Below, in pieces: positions 34,188 through 41,940 of a DNA stretch of 64,000 bases (positions are counted from its first letter, which is position 1; each line of letters opens with the position of its first letter). The notes under the pieces are model-generated. The model searched no databases. It saw nothing but the letters and a program-made list of their open reading frames with translations, and was not told the DNA's origin. Made by a program: the position numbers and the translations under genes. Source of the stretch: Elusimicrobiales bacterium (GTDB taxonomy: Bacteria > Elusimicrobiota > Elusimicrobia > Elusimicrobiales > UBA9959); contig JAQTZB010000002.1 of assembly GCA_028688015.1 (NCBI GenBank), positions 248,001-312,000 of the forward strand, given 5' to 3'.

Positions 34188-35015
34188 TCACCTCTTCTCG
34201 CTCTCCGCGGCCGCCCTGCTGCGGGCCAGGCCTTTGTAATAAAGCGCTTCTTCGTTCGCCTTGTCGAAGGCGAGGACCGCTTCGAAATTCTTGCCGGCTT
34301 CCGCCCAGCGGCGCCTCCGGAAGAGCGCCAGGCCCGCCGCCGAGTTCTCCTGCTGCCTGGCCACCTCTTCCTCGAGCCGCTTAAGCTTGTCCGCCCGCCT
34401 CAGTTCCCGCTCGGCCACGCGGCTCATTGTGCCACCGCCGATTTCCGACTGCTGGGCCGCCGACCTGGCGAACTGCAGCGAGGCCAGCATCCTGGAATCA
34501 GCCGTGGTGCGCCCTTCGGCCAGGTAGGGGTAGGTCTTCTTGATCGTTGCGTAAAAGATGCCCCGTATCTTATCCCCGGATTTGCGCAGCAGCTCTCCGG
34601 TATCGGAGTATACCGGGAAAGCGGCCAGCAGCCGCTCATATTCGTCCACCGCGCGCCGCACGGTGGCGGCCCCGGAGGCCAGGGCGCAGGCCCTGGAAAA
34701 ATTATCTTCCCACTCCCGTAAGCGTTCGGCCTTCGCCGCCCGCAGGGCCGCCAGTTTGCCGTAGTCCTTTTCGGCCCCCGCCAGCAGCTCCGCCCGCTCG
34801 GCCTCGGCTTCGGACTTCTCCGCCGCCGCCGCGCGGCCGACGGAAGACTCCAAAGCCACCTTGGCCGCGTCGCTGCCGGGATTGGCCAGGACCCGGTCTA
34901 TCTGCCGCACCAGCTCGGCCCGCTCGACGGCCGCCCTTGTTCCGGCCTCCGCGGCGTGCGCGGCCGGCGCAAGCAGCAGCGCCGCCAGCGCAGCGGCTGG
35001 AAGCGCCGGGCGCAT
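34188..35015 (-). CDS. Exported coiled-coil/TPR-like protein in the PorV operon
   Basis: This 275-residue protein has a signal peptide (ALPAAALAALLLAPAAHA). It has long Ala/Glu/Arg-rich helices, a central region around FSRACALASGAATVRRAVDEYERLLAAFPVY and a C-terminal TPR-like pair (AAGLALFRRRRWAEAGKNFEAVLAFDKANEEALYYKGLA). It probably acts as a periplasmic or outer-membrane-associated scaffold. The start codon overlaps the PorV-like stop (TAATG) and the stop lies four bases before the giant gene start, so the four genes form one coupled operon. No family name was recognised. Confidence 0.75.
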   Translation of the reverse strand: MRPALPAAALAALLLAPAAHAAEAGTRAAVERAELVRQIDRVLANPGSDAAKVALESSVGRAAAAEKSEAEAERAELLAGAEKDYGKLAALRAAKAERLREWEDNFSRACALASGAATVRRAVDEYERLLAAFPVYSDTGELLRKSGDKIRGIFYATIKKTYPYLAEGRTTADSRMLASLQFARSAAQQSEIGGGTMSRVAERELRRADKLKRLEEEVARQQENSAAGLALFRRRRWAEAGKNFEAVLAFDKANEEALYYKGLARSRAAAESEKR

Positions 35016-36151
35016 TACCTGGAATCCCCCACGAGGGCCCTGGCCTTGCGCAGCAGGTCCAGCGCTTCCCTGCTGCCGGGGTCCAGCAGCAGGGCGCCGT
35101 TAAGTTCGAGCACGGCCTCGTAATAGCGGCTTTCCTTCATCAGCGTGCGGGCGAATTCCGTCTTCTGGCGCGCCTGCTCCTGCTCCAAGGACAAGTGCTG
35201 CGTCACCGCCACCGGCTTGTCGAACTTGTAGGAGAGGCTGAACCGGTGCGCCGGGCCGAACTTGCCGTAGGAAGAAAGCGAGTAGTCGAACTGCAGCAGC
35301 TTCAGCGCCACGCCGCCGCCCAGCCGGAAGCCGCCGCCCAGGTCCTGCCCCGAGAGGTAGCCGGCCCGCAGCGACAGCGTGCGCCAGACCTGGTACTCGG
35401 CGCCGGCGCCCCAAGCGGAGGCCGAATATTCCGGTTTCTTCAGGTCCGCCGTAAGCGTTATCGGGTCTCCGGCCACTACGAAGATGAAGGAGGCGCCCGC
35501 GCGGTAGACCGAAGGAGCCGGGTCCGTCTCGGAATCGAACTTAAAGCCGCCGCCCACCGACTGCGCGGACAGGCCGAACGCCAGTGTGCCGAGAGTGTTG
35601 CGCTGTATCCACATGGCGCCCGCGTCGGCGAGCGCGGCCCCGGCGGTTACCCCGTCGAGCTTTTCCCGGGCGTATTTAAGCGTGCCTCCGGCGAAGAGGC
35701 CCGAGCGCGCGTCCTGCCATGGCCCGGTCACGCGGGCCGCGTAGCTGACGCCCGCCGCCAGGTCCCCGGCGTCCACCTGTCCCGCGGCGACGCCTGAATT
35801 ATTGTAGCCGTCTATGGAGGGCACGCTCAACACCAGCACCGAGGCGGCCACTACGCCGCGCTTCAGCGGATGCGCGTAGGCGGCCTGCTGGGAGGCTATC
35901 CCCTCGAGCCAGGAATTGTAAGTGAAGGCCGCCTCCCTGTAAGGGGTGCGGGCCAGCGCGGCCGGGTTGAGCGAGAGCGCGCCGAGCAGGTCGCCGTAGG
36001 CGCCCGCGCCGGTTTCGCCCATGGCGACCGCCCTCGGGCTCTGCAGGATGCGGAGGAATTCCCCGCCGGCCTTACCGGCGCCGGAGGCCGCGGCGGCCGG
36101 CAGCGGCTGCAGGGCCAGGAGGAGCAGTAGCAGGCCGGGGGTCTTCGTCAT
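35015..36151 (-). CDS. PorV/PorQ-like outer-membrane beta-barrel protein
   Basis: The start at 36151 (MTKTPGLLLLLLALQPLPAAAA) gives a clean signal peptide and overlaps the upstream stop by four bases; a longer frame to 36256 is unlikely. The mature N-terminus shows the PorV/UPF0164 signature: FLRILQSPRAVAMGETGAGAYGDLLGALSLNPAALA. FadL-like barrel strands follow and, near the end, a short helical tail resembling a TPR (RTLMKESRYYEAVLELNGALLL). In T9SS, PorV shuttles CTD-bearing substrates from the SprA channel to the attachment complex. The neighbour upstream carries a CTD, which fits that role, although PorV-like barrels also exist outside T9SS. Confidence 0.82.
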   Translation of the reverse strand: MTKTPGLLLLLLALQPLPAAAASGAGKAGGEFLRILQSPRAVAMGETGAGAYGDLLGALSLNPAALARTPYREAAFTYNSWLEGIASQQAAYAHPLKRGVVAASVLVLSVPSIDGYNNSGVAAGQVDAGDLAAGVSYAARVTGPWQDARSGLFAGGTLKYAREKLDGVTAGAALADAGAMWIQRNTLGTLAFGLSAQSVGGGFKFDSETDPAPSVYRAGASFIFVVAGDPITLTADLKKPEYSASAWGAGAEYQVWRTLSLRAGYLSGQDLGGGFRLGGGVALKLLQFDYSLSSYGKFGPAHRFSLSYKFDKPVAVTQHLSLEQEQARQKTEFARTLMKESRYYEAVLELNGALLLDPGSREALDLLRKARALVGDSR

Positions 36152-37482
36152 TTTATCACCACCAGCTTGCCGGTCTTGCGGGCCTTGTCGGCGGCGATCT
36201 CCCACAGGTAAACGCCGCTGGCCACTGTCTGGCCGTTGGAATTCTTCAGGTCCCATTTAATTTCCGGCGGAGTGACCGCCAGCTCCCGCACCAGGTCCCC
36301 GGACACGGTGTAGATGCGGATACGCCCGTAGGCCGGCAGGTTCGTAAAGGTAATGCCCTGCGCCCAGGTACCGTAGCGGGCCGGGTCCCCGCCGCCGGGC
36401 CTGAACGGCACCGGGTAGGCGTAGACCGGAGTGAGGTCCGCGTCGCTGACGGCCAGCAGCGCGTAGTTGGAAAAATGCGTCACCGTCTGCGAAACGGTCT
36501 GGGCCGCGGCGTTGATCTGCGAGCCCGCCTGCTTAGCCCAGAGGCCGCGCGCCTCGTCGAGGTGCCAGACCGAGAGGCCCGAGACCTTCTGCCTGGAGAG
36601 CGAGCCGTCGACGAGGCCGTCCCCGTCCGCGTCAGGATAGGGCAGCGTCACCACGCAGGCCGAGTTGGGCTGCACCAGGTTCCCGGCCGAGTCGTAGGGC
36701 TTCACGCTGACCGTGTTTATGAATTCCGGCGCGCCGGGCTGCCCCCGCAGCCGGGAGTTCGCGGCCGCCACGGCCGGCAGAGCCGAGTCGGTGGAAAGCT
36801 TGACGTAAAAGTCCTGCGAATAGGCGTTGGCCGGGATGGACACGCGCACGCGCCGGTCGGAGACGGCCATGGCCATATTGTCCGCCGCGTAATCCATGAT
36901 CACGGAGAAATAGACCGTGGCCGCCGGGGAGACCGGGGAGCCGTTTATGTCTACCAGGGAAGAGGAGAACGTGACGGAGAACACGCTGCCTTTGGGCCAG
37001 GAGGAGTCGGGGATCACCACTAGTTTCTGACCGGAATAGCTTACGGTCACGGCCCAAGTGGAGTTGACGGGCGTCCCGGTATTGTCATAGAGCTGCGTCA
37101 CGCCGACAGAAGGATTGGAAAGCGCCTGCGAAAGTTCCTCGCCGAAAACCAGGTTCACGTTCTCCCCGGGGGTCATGCCCACCAGCGTGCCCTCCATGGA
37201 AGCGGCTGCCGTGGAGGTGAAGGCGGCGAGGCCCGGGTTCACCACCTCGGCCGGCACGAGCGAGAGGTAGCCGGACCAGACTCCGGAAGGCGCGTTGGCG
37301 AGCTCGGCCGGGCTGGCGCAGTCGTCTCCGACGGTATAGGAAACCTCGTAGGCGCCGGTGGAGGCGCGCACCACGGCCAGCGGAGCGCCGGAATCCCTGA
37401 TCTTTTCCCAGGCGCCGCTGGCGGGCGGCGGCAGGACCGCGGCCGCGGCCGCGAATAGCAGGGCTTTCTTCAGGCTTTTCAT
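36148..37482 (-). CDS. Exported protein with C-terminal T9SS-type sorting domain
   Basis: I choose the start at 37482 (MKSLKKALLFAAAAAVLPPPASG); two in-frame ATGs upstream (37497 and 37530) are possible. The protein of about 444 residues has two beta-rich Ig/Big_5-like modules in the middle (LVGMTPGENVNLVFGEELSQ and WAVTVSYSGQKLVVIPDSSW..). It ends in a domain of about 90 residues with YAYPVPFRPGGGDPARYG, ITFTNLPAYGRIRIYTVSG and ASGVYLWEIAADKARKTGKL. That pattern (PNPF...G-V-Y-L...GK--V-) is the type A sorting domain of T9SS cargo, related to FlgD-like Ig domains. It heads the operon with the PorV-like gene. Confidence 0.8.
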   Translation of the reverse strand: MKSLKKALLFAAAAAVLPPPASGAWEKIRDSGAPLAVVRASTGAYEVSYTVGDDCASPAELANAPSGVWSGYLSLVPAEVVNPGLAAFTSTAAASMEGTLVGMTPGENVNLVFGEELSQALSNPSVGVTQLYDNTGTPVNSTWAVTVSYSGQKLVVIPDSSWPKGSVFSVTFSSSLVDINGSPVSPAATVYFSVIMDYAADNMAMAVSDRRVRVSIPANAYSQDFYVKLSTDSALPAVAAANSRLRGQPGAPEFINTVSVKPYDSAGNLVQPNSACVVTLPYPDADGDGLVDGSLSRQKVSGLSVWHLDEARGLWAKQAGSQINAAAQTVSQTVTHFSNYALLAVSDADLTPVYAYPVPFRPGGGDPARYGTWAQGITFTNLPAYGRIRIYTVSGDLVRELAVTPPEIKWDLKNSNGQTVASGVYLWEIAADKARKTGKLVVIK

Positions 37483-37533
37483 AATAATAAAAGGCATAGC
37501 TGGGCGGGCGCGAACCCGGCCTGCCACCATTGT

Positions 37534-37539
37534 ATTATA
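37534..37539 (-). promoter_or_regulatory. Candidate -10 box for the PorV operon
   Basis: The plus-strand ATTATA gives TATAAT on the minus strand inside an A/T-rich patch, about 50 bases upstream of the chosen start at 37482. No well-spaced -35 was found. Confidence 0.3.
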
Positions 37540-37596
37540 TTATGCGCAAAGATAAACGGGTATGTTAAATCGGATACACTTACAAACTTATCCGCG

Positions 37597-39081
37597 TCAT
37601 TTCACGGCTGCGGGCAGATTCTCGGCCGCCTGTCTGGAGAAGATCCCGGCCTCGTAGGCCAGCGGCTTGTTCCTTACGCGCTCCACCAGCCCCTTGGCCA
37701 ATTGTCCGGCCAGCCCGCCCAGCAAACTCTTAGGCGCTTTGACCCGAACAACGCTTTCCCCGAAAGAGAGTTCCTGTTCGCCGGGAGCCCAGACCCGGAA
37801 ACCGCCCTTTATCATGCGCCGGTTATACACGCCGGCCATGATCTCGCCGTAATCGGTGATGTCCCCGAAAACCAGCCGCCCGGCTTCCAGCCACGCGGAC
37901 AGGTCCCCGGGCTTGGCCGCGGTGAGCTGCCCGCCGTCGCTGAACCCGCGCCGCCGCAGGCGCTCGTCGGTCTCCTCGAGCGGCAGCAGCGAGTAGCCCG
38001 CCTCCTTCAGCTGTGCGAAAAGCAGCTGCCTGGCGAGGACCGGGCCGTCGATGCTGGTAGTTTCGTCCGAGAAAGGCAGCAGGGCCGTCTTCACCTCGAA
38101 CCAGCTCTGGTCGCATTTGCGCGCCTCCTGCACCGCGCGCGCCCTTTCCAGGTCTCTGTAAATTTCCCCCCAGCGCACGGGCTTGGCCGCCTTATCGCCC
38201 TCGGCCAGCGCCTGCGCGCGCCGGTAGGCCTCCTCGGCGGCGGCGTAATCCTTTCCTACCTCGGCTGCCACCGCAAGACCCAGCTGGTCCCGCCAGCCGC
38301 CCTGCGGCAGGCGGGCCCGCCACACGGCGGAGGCCTCCTCCCAGCGCCCGTCGCCGGCCAGCTCCGCGGCCTTCTCGGACTCTTCGTCCTTTTTAACCGC
38401 GAAAACGGGCCGGAACCGCTCAATTACTCGCCCCGCGTAGCGGTCTGCGATCCGCCCGGCCACCTGCGCAAAAAGTTTTTCCTCGTTATCCGTGTACCAG
38501 TCGGACTCCTCTTTGGCTTTGTCGAAGCGGTCCTCCGAAACGGTGAAGACTTCGGCCCAGGAGTCCAGCACCGCCTCGCCGGGCCACGCCAGCAGGTGGA
38601 CTTCGGCCGGCAGGGTCGCGCTGTACGCCCAGACCTTGCTCTTTACGGTCTGCTTCTTCCTCTTCCTGTCGTACTGCACAGCCGAGCGCTCCTCCTTTTT
38701 ATACGAGACGGAGGGAGCGCCCAGGGTAAGCACCAGCAGGCCGGAAGGGTTGAGCCTGTCCGCGAAATCCGAGGGCTTGCCCCCGCCCTTTTCCACGCGC
38801 CACGCGCAGAGCCTGGAGCCTGGCTGCCTGAGCATTTTGGCGGCGCGGCGCGCCAGCGACTGAAAGTTCATGTCCGGCCCGCTTTTGCCCAGCAGGGCGC
38901 CTGCCAACGACGAGAGTTCCCCCTCCTCCGGGGGCGGCGGCTTGATCACCAAGTACAGCGCCCCCAGCGCCGGCCTCGAAGCGGCCGGCGCTGCCGGCAG
39001 CCGGTGCTTGACTTTTACGGAGAGGTAGCCGGCGCAGCCTGCCAGCGCGGCCAGCGGCAGCAGCAGGAGGAGTTTTTTCAT
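37597..39081 (-). CDS. Lipoprotein with CsgG/GNA1162-like C-terminal domain
   Basis: This 494-residue lipoprotein has the lipobox LAALAGC at the end of the signal peptide (MKKLLLLLPLAALAGCAG), so it is membrane anchored. The N-terminal half is mixed alpha/beta and the middle contains a TPR-like stretch (EKAAELAGDGRWEEASAVW). The C-terminal 150 residues read KTALLPFSDETTSIDGPVLARQL, LLPLEETDERLRRRGFSDGG and RLVFGDITDYGEIMAG, which resembles the CsgG and GNA1162/DUF799 fold. CsgG-like lipoproteins make outer-membrane secretion pores. The function here is inferred only from that resemblance. It overlaps the upstream exported-protein gene by four bases. Confidence 0.65.
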   Translation of the reverse strand: MKKLLLLLPLAALAGCAGYLSVKVKHRLPAAPAASRPALGALYLVIKPPPPEEGELSSLAGALLGKSGPDMNFQSLARRAAKMLRQPGSRLCAWRVEKGGGKPSDFADRLNPSGLLVLTLGAPSVSYKKEERSAVQYDRKRKKQTVKSKVWAYSATLPAEVHLLAWPGEAVLDSWAEVFTVSEDRFDKAKEESDWYTDNEEKLFAQVAGRIADRYAGRVIERFRPVFAVKKDEESEKAAELAGDGRWEEASAVWRARLPQGGWRDQLGLAVAAEVGKDYAAAEEAYRRAQALAEGDKAAKPVRWGEIYRDLERARAVQEARKCDQSWFEVKTALLPFSDETTSIDGPVLARQLLFAQLKEAGYSLLPLEETDERLRRRGFSDGGQLTAAKPGDLSAWLEAGRLVFGDITDYGEIMAGVYNRRMIKGGFRVWAPGEQELSFGESVVRVKAPKSLLGGLAGQLAKGLVERVRNKPLAYEAGIFSRQAAENLPAAVK

Positions 39082-40046
39082 TTTTCCAGCCAGGCGGCCG
39101 CGCGCGTTCCTTTGAACTTGCCGGCCCCGGTCAAGCCTTCGACATGGGCGTTATAGCGGGTCTGCACCGGCTTGTCCTTGCCCAGCCCGCCGGCCGCCGT
39201 GGCGTTCTCCACGAAGGCCTGCGCCACCGGGAAGGCGGTCACCAGGTAGGCCTGGCGGAGCGCGGAATCGTAGACGGAGTAGACCAGCAGGTGAGTGTTG
39301 CCTCCGGCGCTGCGCGAGAAGGGCACGAAGTCGGTGCGCAGCGTCACTTTTCTCCCCCCGGCCAGCGCCACTTCCTCTGTAAGCCGCGTGCGCTTGACGC
39401 CGGAGAAAGAGAATTTCTTGATCGCCGGAGAGCAGCCGCCGGCGGCGCGGCCGAGCAGGGCCCAGGCGGCCGCGTCGTCCTTCAACGCTATCCCGCCAGC
39501 GAGGCAGGTAACGTTGGCAAGCAGCGTGCCCTCCGCCGGGTTAGGCCCGGCCGAACCGCGCGGCAGGCCGAGGCCGTCCTCGATGTCGGGGCGCACCCAG
39601 CGGGCGCGCTTGAAGCCGAACTTGGTGGGCAGCAGGCTGAACAGGTAGCCGTAGGTGTGCTCGGCCCCGGCGTGCATCAGGCGCCCGCGGGGCGCGGCTG
39701 CGCCCAGCCGTCCGGAGAGGAAGGCGAGCAGGCCGGGGTCCACGATCTCGCCGTTGGCTAGTTCGTCGTAATTTATGCTCTCGCCCCACAGTTTGAGCAG
39801 GGCCGGGTTGGCGCGGTCGGCGTCCAGCTGAGGCAGCAGGCCCGGCGCGTAAGCGGCCAGGACGCGCTCGGTCTCCGCCGGGGATTTACCGGACAGCAGG
39901 CGCGCGGCGCCGGCCCACGGGCAATCCTCCGGCCTCTCCTGCGAGCCCTTCTGCGGGCATTCGAAAGCGCCCGCCCCGGCGGGCAGCAGCAGCGCCGCAA
40001 GCGCCAGATTCCGTCCGTAAGCCAGTAACCTCATTATTTTTGTCAT
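39078..40046 (-). CDS. Exported protein of unknown function
   Basis: This 322-residue protein has a signal peptide (LALAALLLPAGAGAF) and then a cysteine-containing start (ECPQKGSQERPEDCPW). No family was recognised. It has four cysteines in the first 220 residues, a region with HTYGYLFSLLPTKFGFKRARW and a C-terminal beta-rich part (KVTLRTDFVPFSRSAGGNTHLLVYSVYDSALRQAYLVTAFPV). It is translationally coupled to the CsgG-like lipoprotein (ATGA overlap), so the two probably work together in the envelope. Confidence 0.7.
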   Translation of the reverse strand: MTKIMRLLAYGRNLALAALLLPAGAGAFECPQKGSQERPEDCPWAGAARLLSGKSPAETERVLAAYAPGLLPQLDADRANPALLKLWGESINYDELANGEIVDPGLLAFLSGRLGAAAPRGRLMHAGAEHTYGYLFSLLPTKFGFKRARWVRPDIEDGLGLPRGSAGPNPAEGTLLANVTCLAGGIALKDDAAAWALLGRAAGGCSPAIKKFSFSGVKRTRLTEEVALAGGRKVTLRTDFVPFSRSAGGNTHLLVYSVYDSALRQAYLVTAFPVAQAFVENATAAGGLGKDKPVQTRYNAHVEGLTGAGKFKGTRAAAWLEK

Positions 40047-40088
40047 AAAATTCTCCCAGTTGCCGATCCCGATATTTCCCCGGCCCGC

Positions 40089-41798
40089 TCAGCGCGTCAG
40101 GACGGTTATCCTGCCCGTGGCCAGGTCCAGCCGCAGGCTGTCGCCGGTGCGCAGCCTGTTCAGATTTTCCGTCTCCACCAGCAGCGGCACACCGAACTCG
40201 GCGCAGATGGCGGCGGCGTGCGAGCCGACGGCGCCGCGGCTGATGGCCACTGCGGCGACGCGCCCTATGCGGCTGAGGAAGCTGGGCTCGAAGTCGTGGG
40301 CGGCGTAGATGAAACGCCCGCGCCCGGCCCGCAGGATATCGCGCCCGACCACGGCCGGGGCCTCCACAACTCTGTCTTCGCGCCTGGCGGGCACGCCCTT
40401 TATTTCCGCCTTCCCGGCACCCCGCTCCGGGACCGCGGCCGCCGCCCGCTGCCTGCCCAGCTGGGCCAACTGCGCCGGCAGCGCCGCGCGCAGCCAGCGG
40501 CCGTAGGCCGACTTGTCCCCGGCGCGCAGCTTCTTGAGCACCGCGCCCAGCAGGTCGAGCTCGCGCTGCAGGCGCTCGCGCATGGCCGAGGCGCCGGCCG
40601 CGGTGAGGCGGCGGCGGATGAAGGCCGCCTCGTTGGCTGACAGGCTGGAAAGCACGAAGGTGAAAGGCAGGCTGCCGCCGCCAGGCAGGCGCAGACGCTT
40701 GACGCGGCTGCCCGCCGGGGCCTCCCGGAAAATAAACAGCAGACCGCGCGCCGCGAGGGCAGAAAGTTTGCGATGCGCGCCCCTGTCGCTCCTGGGCGGG
40801 AACAGCGTGGGCTCCCCCTGGTGGCGCACGATGAGCCACCGCAGGCGGCGCGCCCTGGCCAACCCGGCCGGCCGCAGGGTCACCACGAAATGTTCCAGCG
40901 TCTCGCTGACCGGGCGGCTCAGGCCCAGGTAGTTCTGGGCCAGCAGGGCCGGCGTCTCGCTGAGCGCCCACTCTGCGGTAGCGAAGCCGAGCCCGCGCAT
41001 CAACGCTTCTATCTCGATGTAAATTGCGGTAAAGTCGAGGAGGGCGGCGCCTTCGGCGGCGCCGAAGACCCTGGCCTGCAGGATGACAGGCCGCCCCGCC
41101 GGCAGGGCCATTTCTACTGAAATATTGGAGGAAGGATATAGCGCCCGCTGTATGCGCAGGGCCTCGGCGGCCGCGGCCCGCGCGGCGCGCAGCGGGAAGC
41201 CGGGTCCGGCCTTCTCGCGCAGTTTCCCGTCGGGAGAGAAGACGGCCCGCCAGCGCGCCCCGGCGCCGGAGGTGATCGGGGCCGCGCCGCCGCGCGCCAG
41301 CTCGACCACGAGTTCCTGCCGGTGATAAAGCGTGCAGACCGCGCCGAGCGGCGCCGCCACGAAAGGCTGCACCAGCAGTGCCATGCCGGCGCGACCCGCC
41401 GCGGGCCGGCCGCCGCGCGCCCTGGCGTACTCCCTGGCTGCCGGGCCGGCCGCCGAGGCGGCGCACCTGGCCGCCGCCGCCGCCAGCCCGAGCAGGTCCC
41501 GCGCCAGTTCCGAGCGGTAAACTCCGGGCGCCGCCGCGCCGGGGCGGTCTTCCAGCAGGGAAGAACTCCTCACCATAACGGGGAAACTGCCGCGCAGCGT
41601 CCTGACCGCTTCCGCGAGGAAGGGCTCGCAGGCCCGGGGCGCGGCGTCCCGCCTGAAGAACTTAAAGGCGTCCCCGGGCAGCAGCACCCAGGAGCGCGGC
41701 ACGCGGAACCCGGCGGCGGCGAGGGCCGCCGCCCCGGCCGCCTTGGCCCCGGCTCCCTCGGGCAGAGGCCCGGCGAGTATGTCCCGCAGGTATGGCAT
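40089..41798 (-). CDS. PEP-utilising/dikinase-like enzyme lacking the PEP barrel
   Basis: I start at the ATG at 41798 (MPYLRDILAGPLPEGAGAKA); an upstream in-frame start is weaker. The protein of about 569 residues has an ATP-grasp-like N-terminal domain of the PEP synthase type (VRSSSLLEDRPGAAAPGVYRS, then VEMAL..PVILQARVF). A middle domain has no recognisable motif, and the C-terminal phosphohistidine domain contains ISRGAVGSHAAAICAEFGVP. The order ATP-grasp, middle, His-domain is that of rifampin phosphotransferase and related dikinases, not of PPDK, because the PEP/pyruvate TIM barrel is absent. It may phosphorylate a small molecule with ATP, but the substrate is unknown. It is divergent from the pfa operon. 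Confidence 0.72.
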   Translation of the reverse strand: MPYLRDILAGPLPEGAGAKAAGAAALAAAGFRVPRSWVLLPGDAFKFFRRDAAPRACEPFLAEAVRTLRGSFPVMVRSSSLLEDRPGAAAPGVYRSELARDLLGLAAAAARCAASAAGPAAREYARARGGRPAAGRAGMALLVQPFVAAPLGAVCTLYHRQELVVELARGGAAPITSGAGARWRAVFSPDGKLREKAGPGFPLRAARAAAAEALRIQRALYPSSNISVEMALPAGRPVILQARVFGAAEGAALLDFTAIYIEIEALMRGLGFATAEWALSETPALLAQNYLGLSRPVSETLEHFVVTLRPAGLARARRLRWLIVRHQGEPTLFPPRSDRGAHRKLSALAARGLLFIFREAPAGSRVKRLRLPGGGSLPFTFVLSSLSANEAAFIRRRLTAAGASAMRERLQRELDLLGAVLKKLRAGDKSAYGRWLRAALPAQLAQLGRQRAAAAVPERGAGKAEIKGVPARREDRVVEAPAVVGRDILRAGRGRFIYAAHDFEPSFLSRIGRVAAVAISRGAVGSHAAAICAEFGVPLLVETENLNRLRTGDSLRLDLATGRITVLTR

Positions 41799-41851
41799 AG
41801 GTGATATTCTAGCAAACCCCGCCCCGAAAGACGCCCCCGGCAAGAACTTCC

Positions 41852-41881
41852 TAGACCGCGCTATAAGGAAATCAGTATAAT
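41852..41881 (+). promoter_or_regulatory. Candidate promoter of the pfa-ole cluster
   Basis: A perfect TATAAT lies at 41876-41881, preceded 18 bases upstream by TAGACC (41852-41857), a four-of-six match to TTGACA. This lies 60 bases before the preferred pfaD start and in the divergent gap with the dikinase-like gene. A second AT-rich box, TATACT (41916-41921), is too close to the start to be favoured but cannot be excluded. Confidence 0.5.
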
Positions 41882-41940
41882 TGATACGGGCCTCTTATCC
41901 GAAGACGCCCTTAATTATACTATCTGTAACGGAGAATAGC

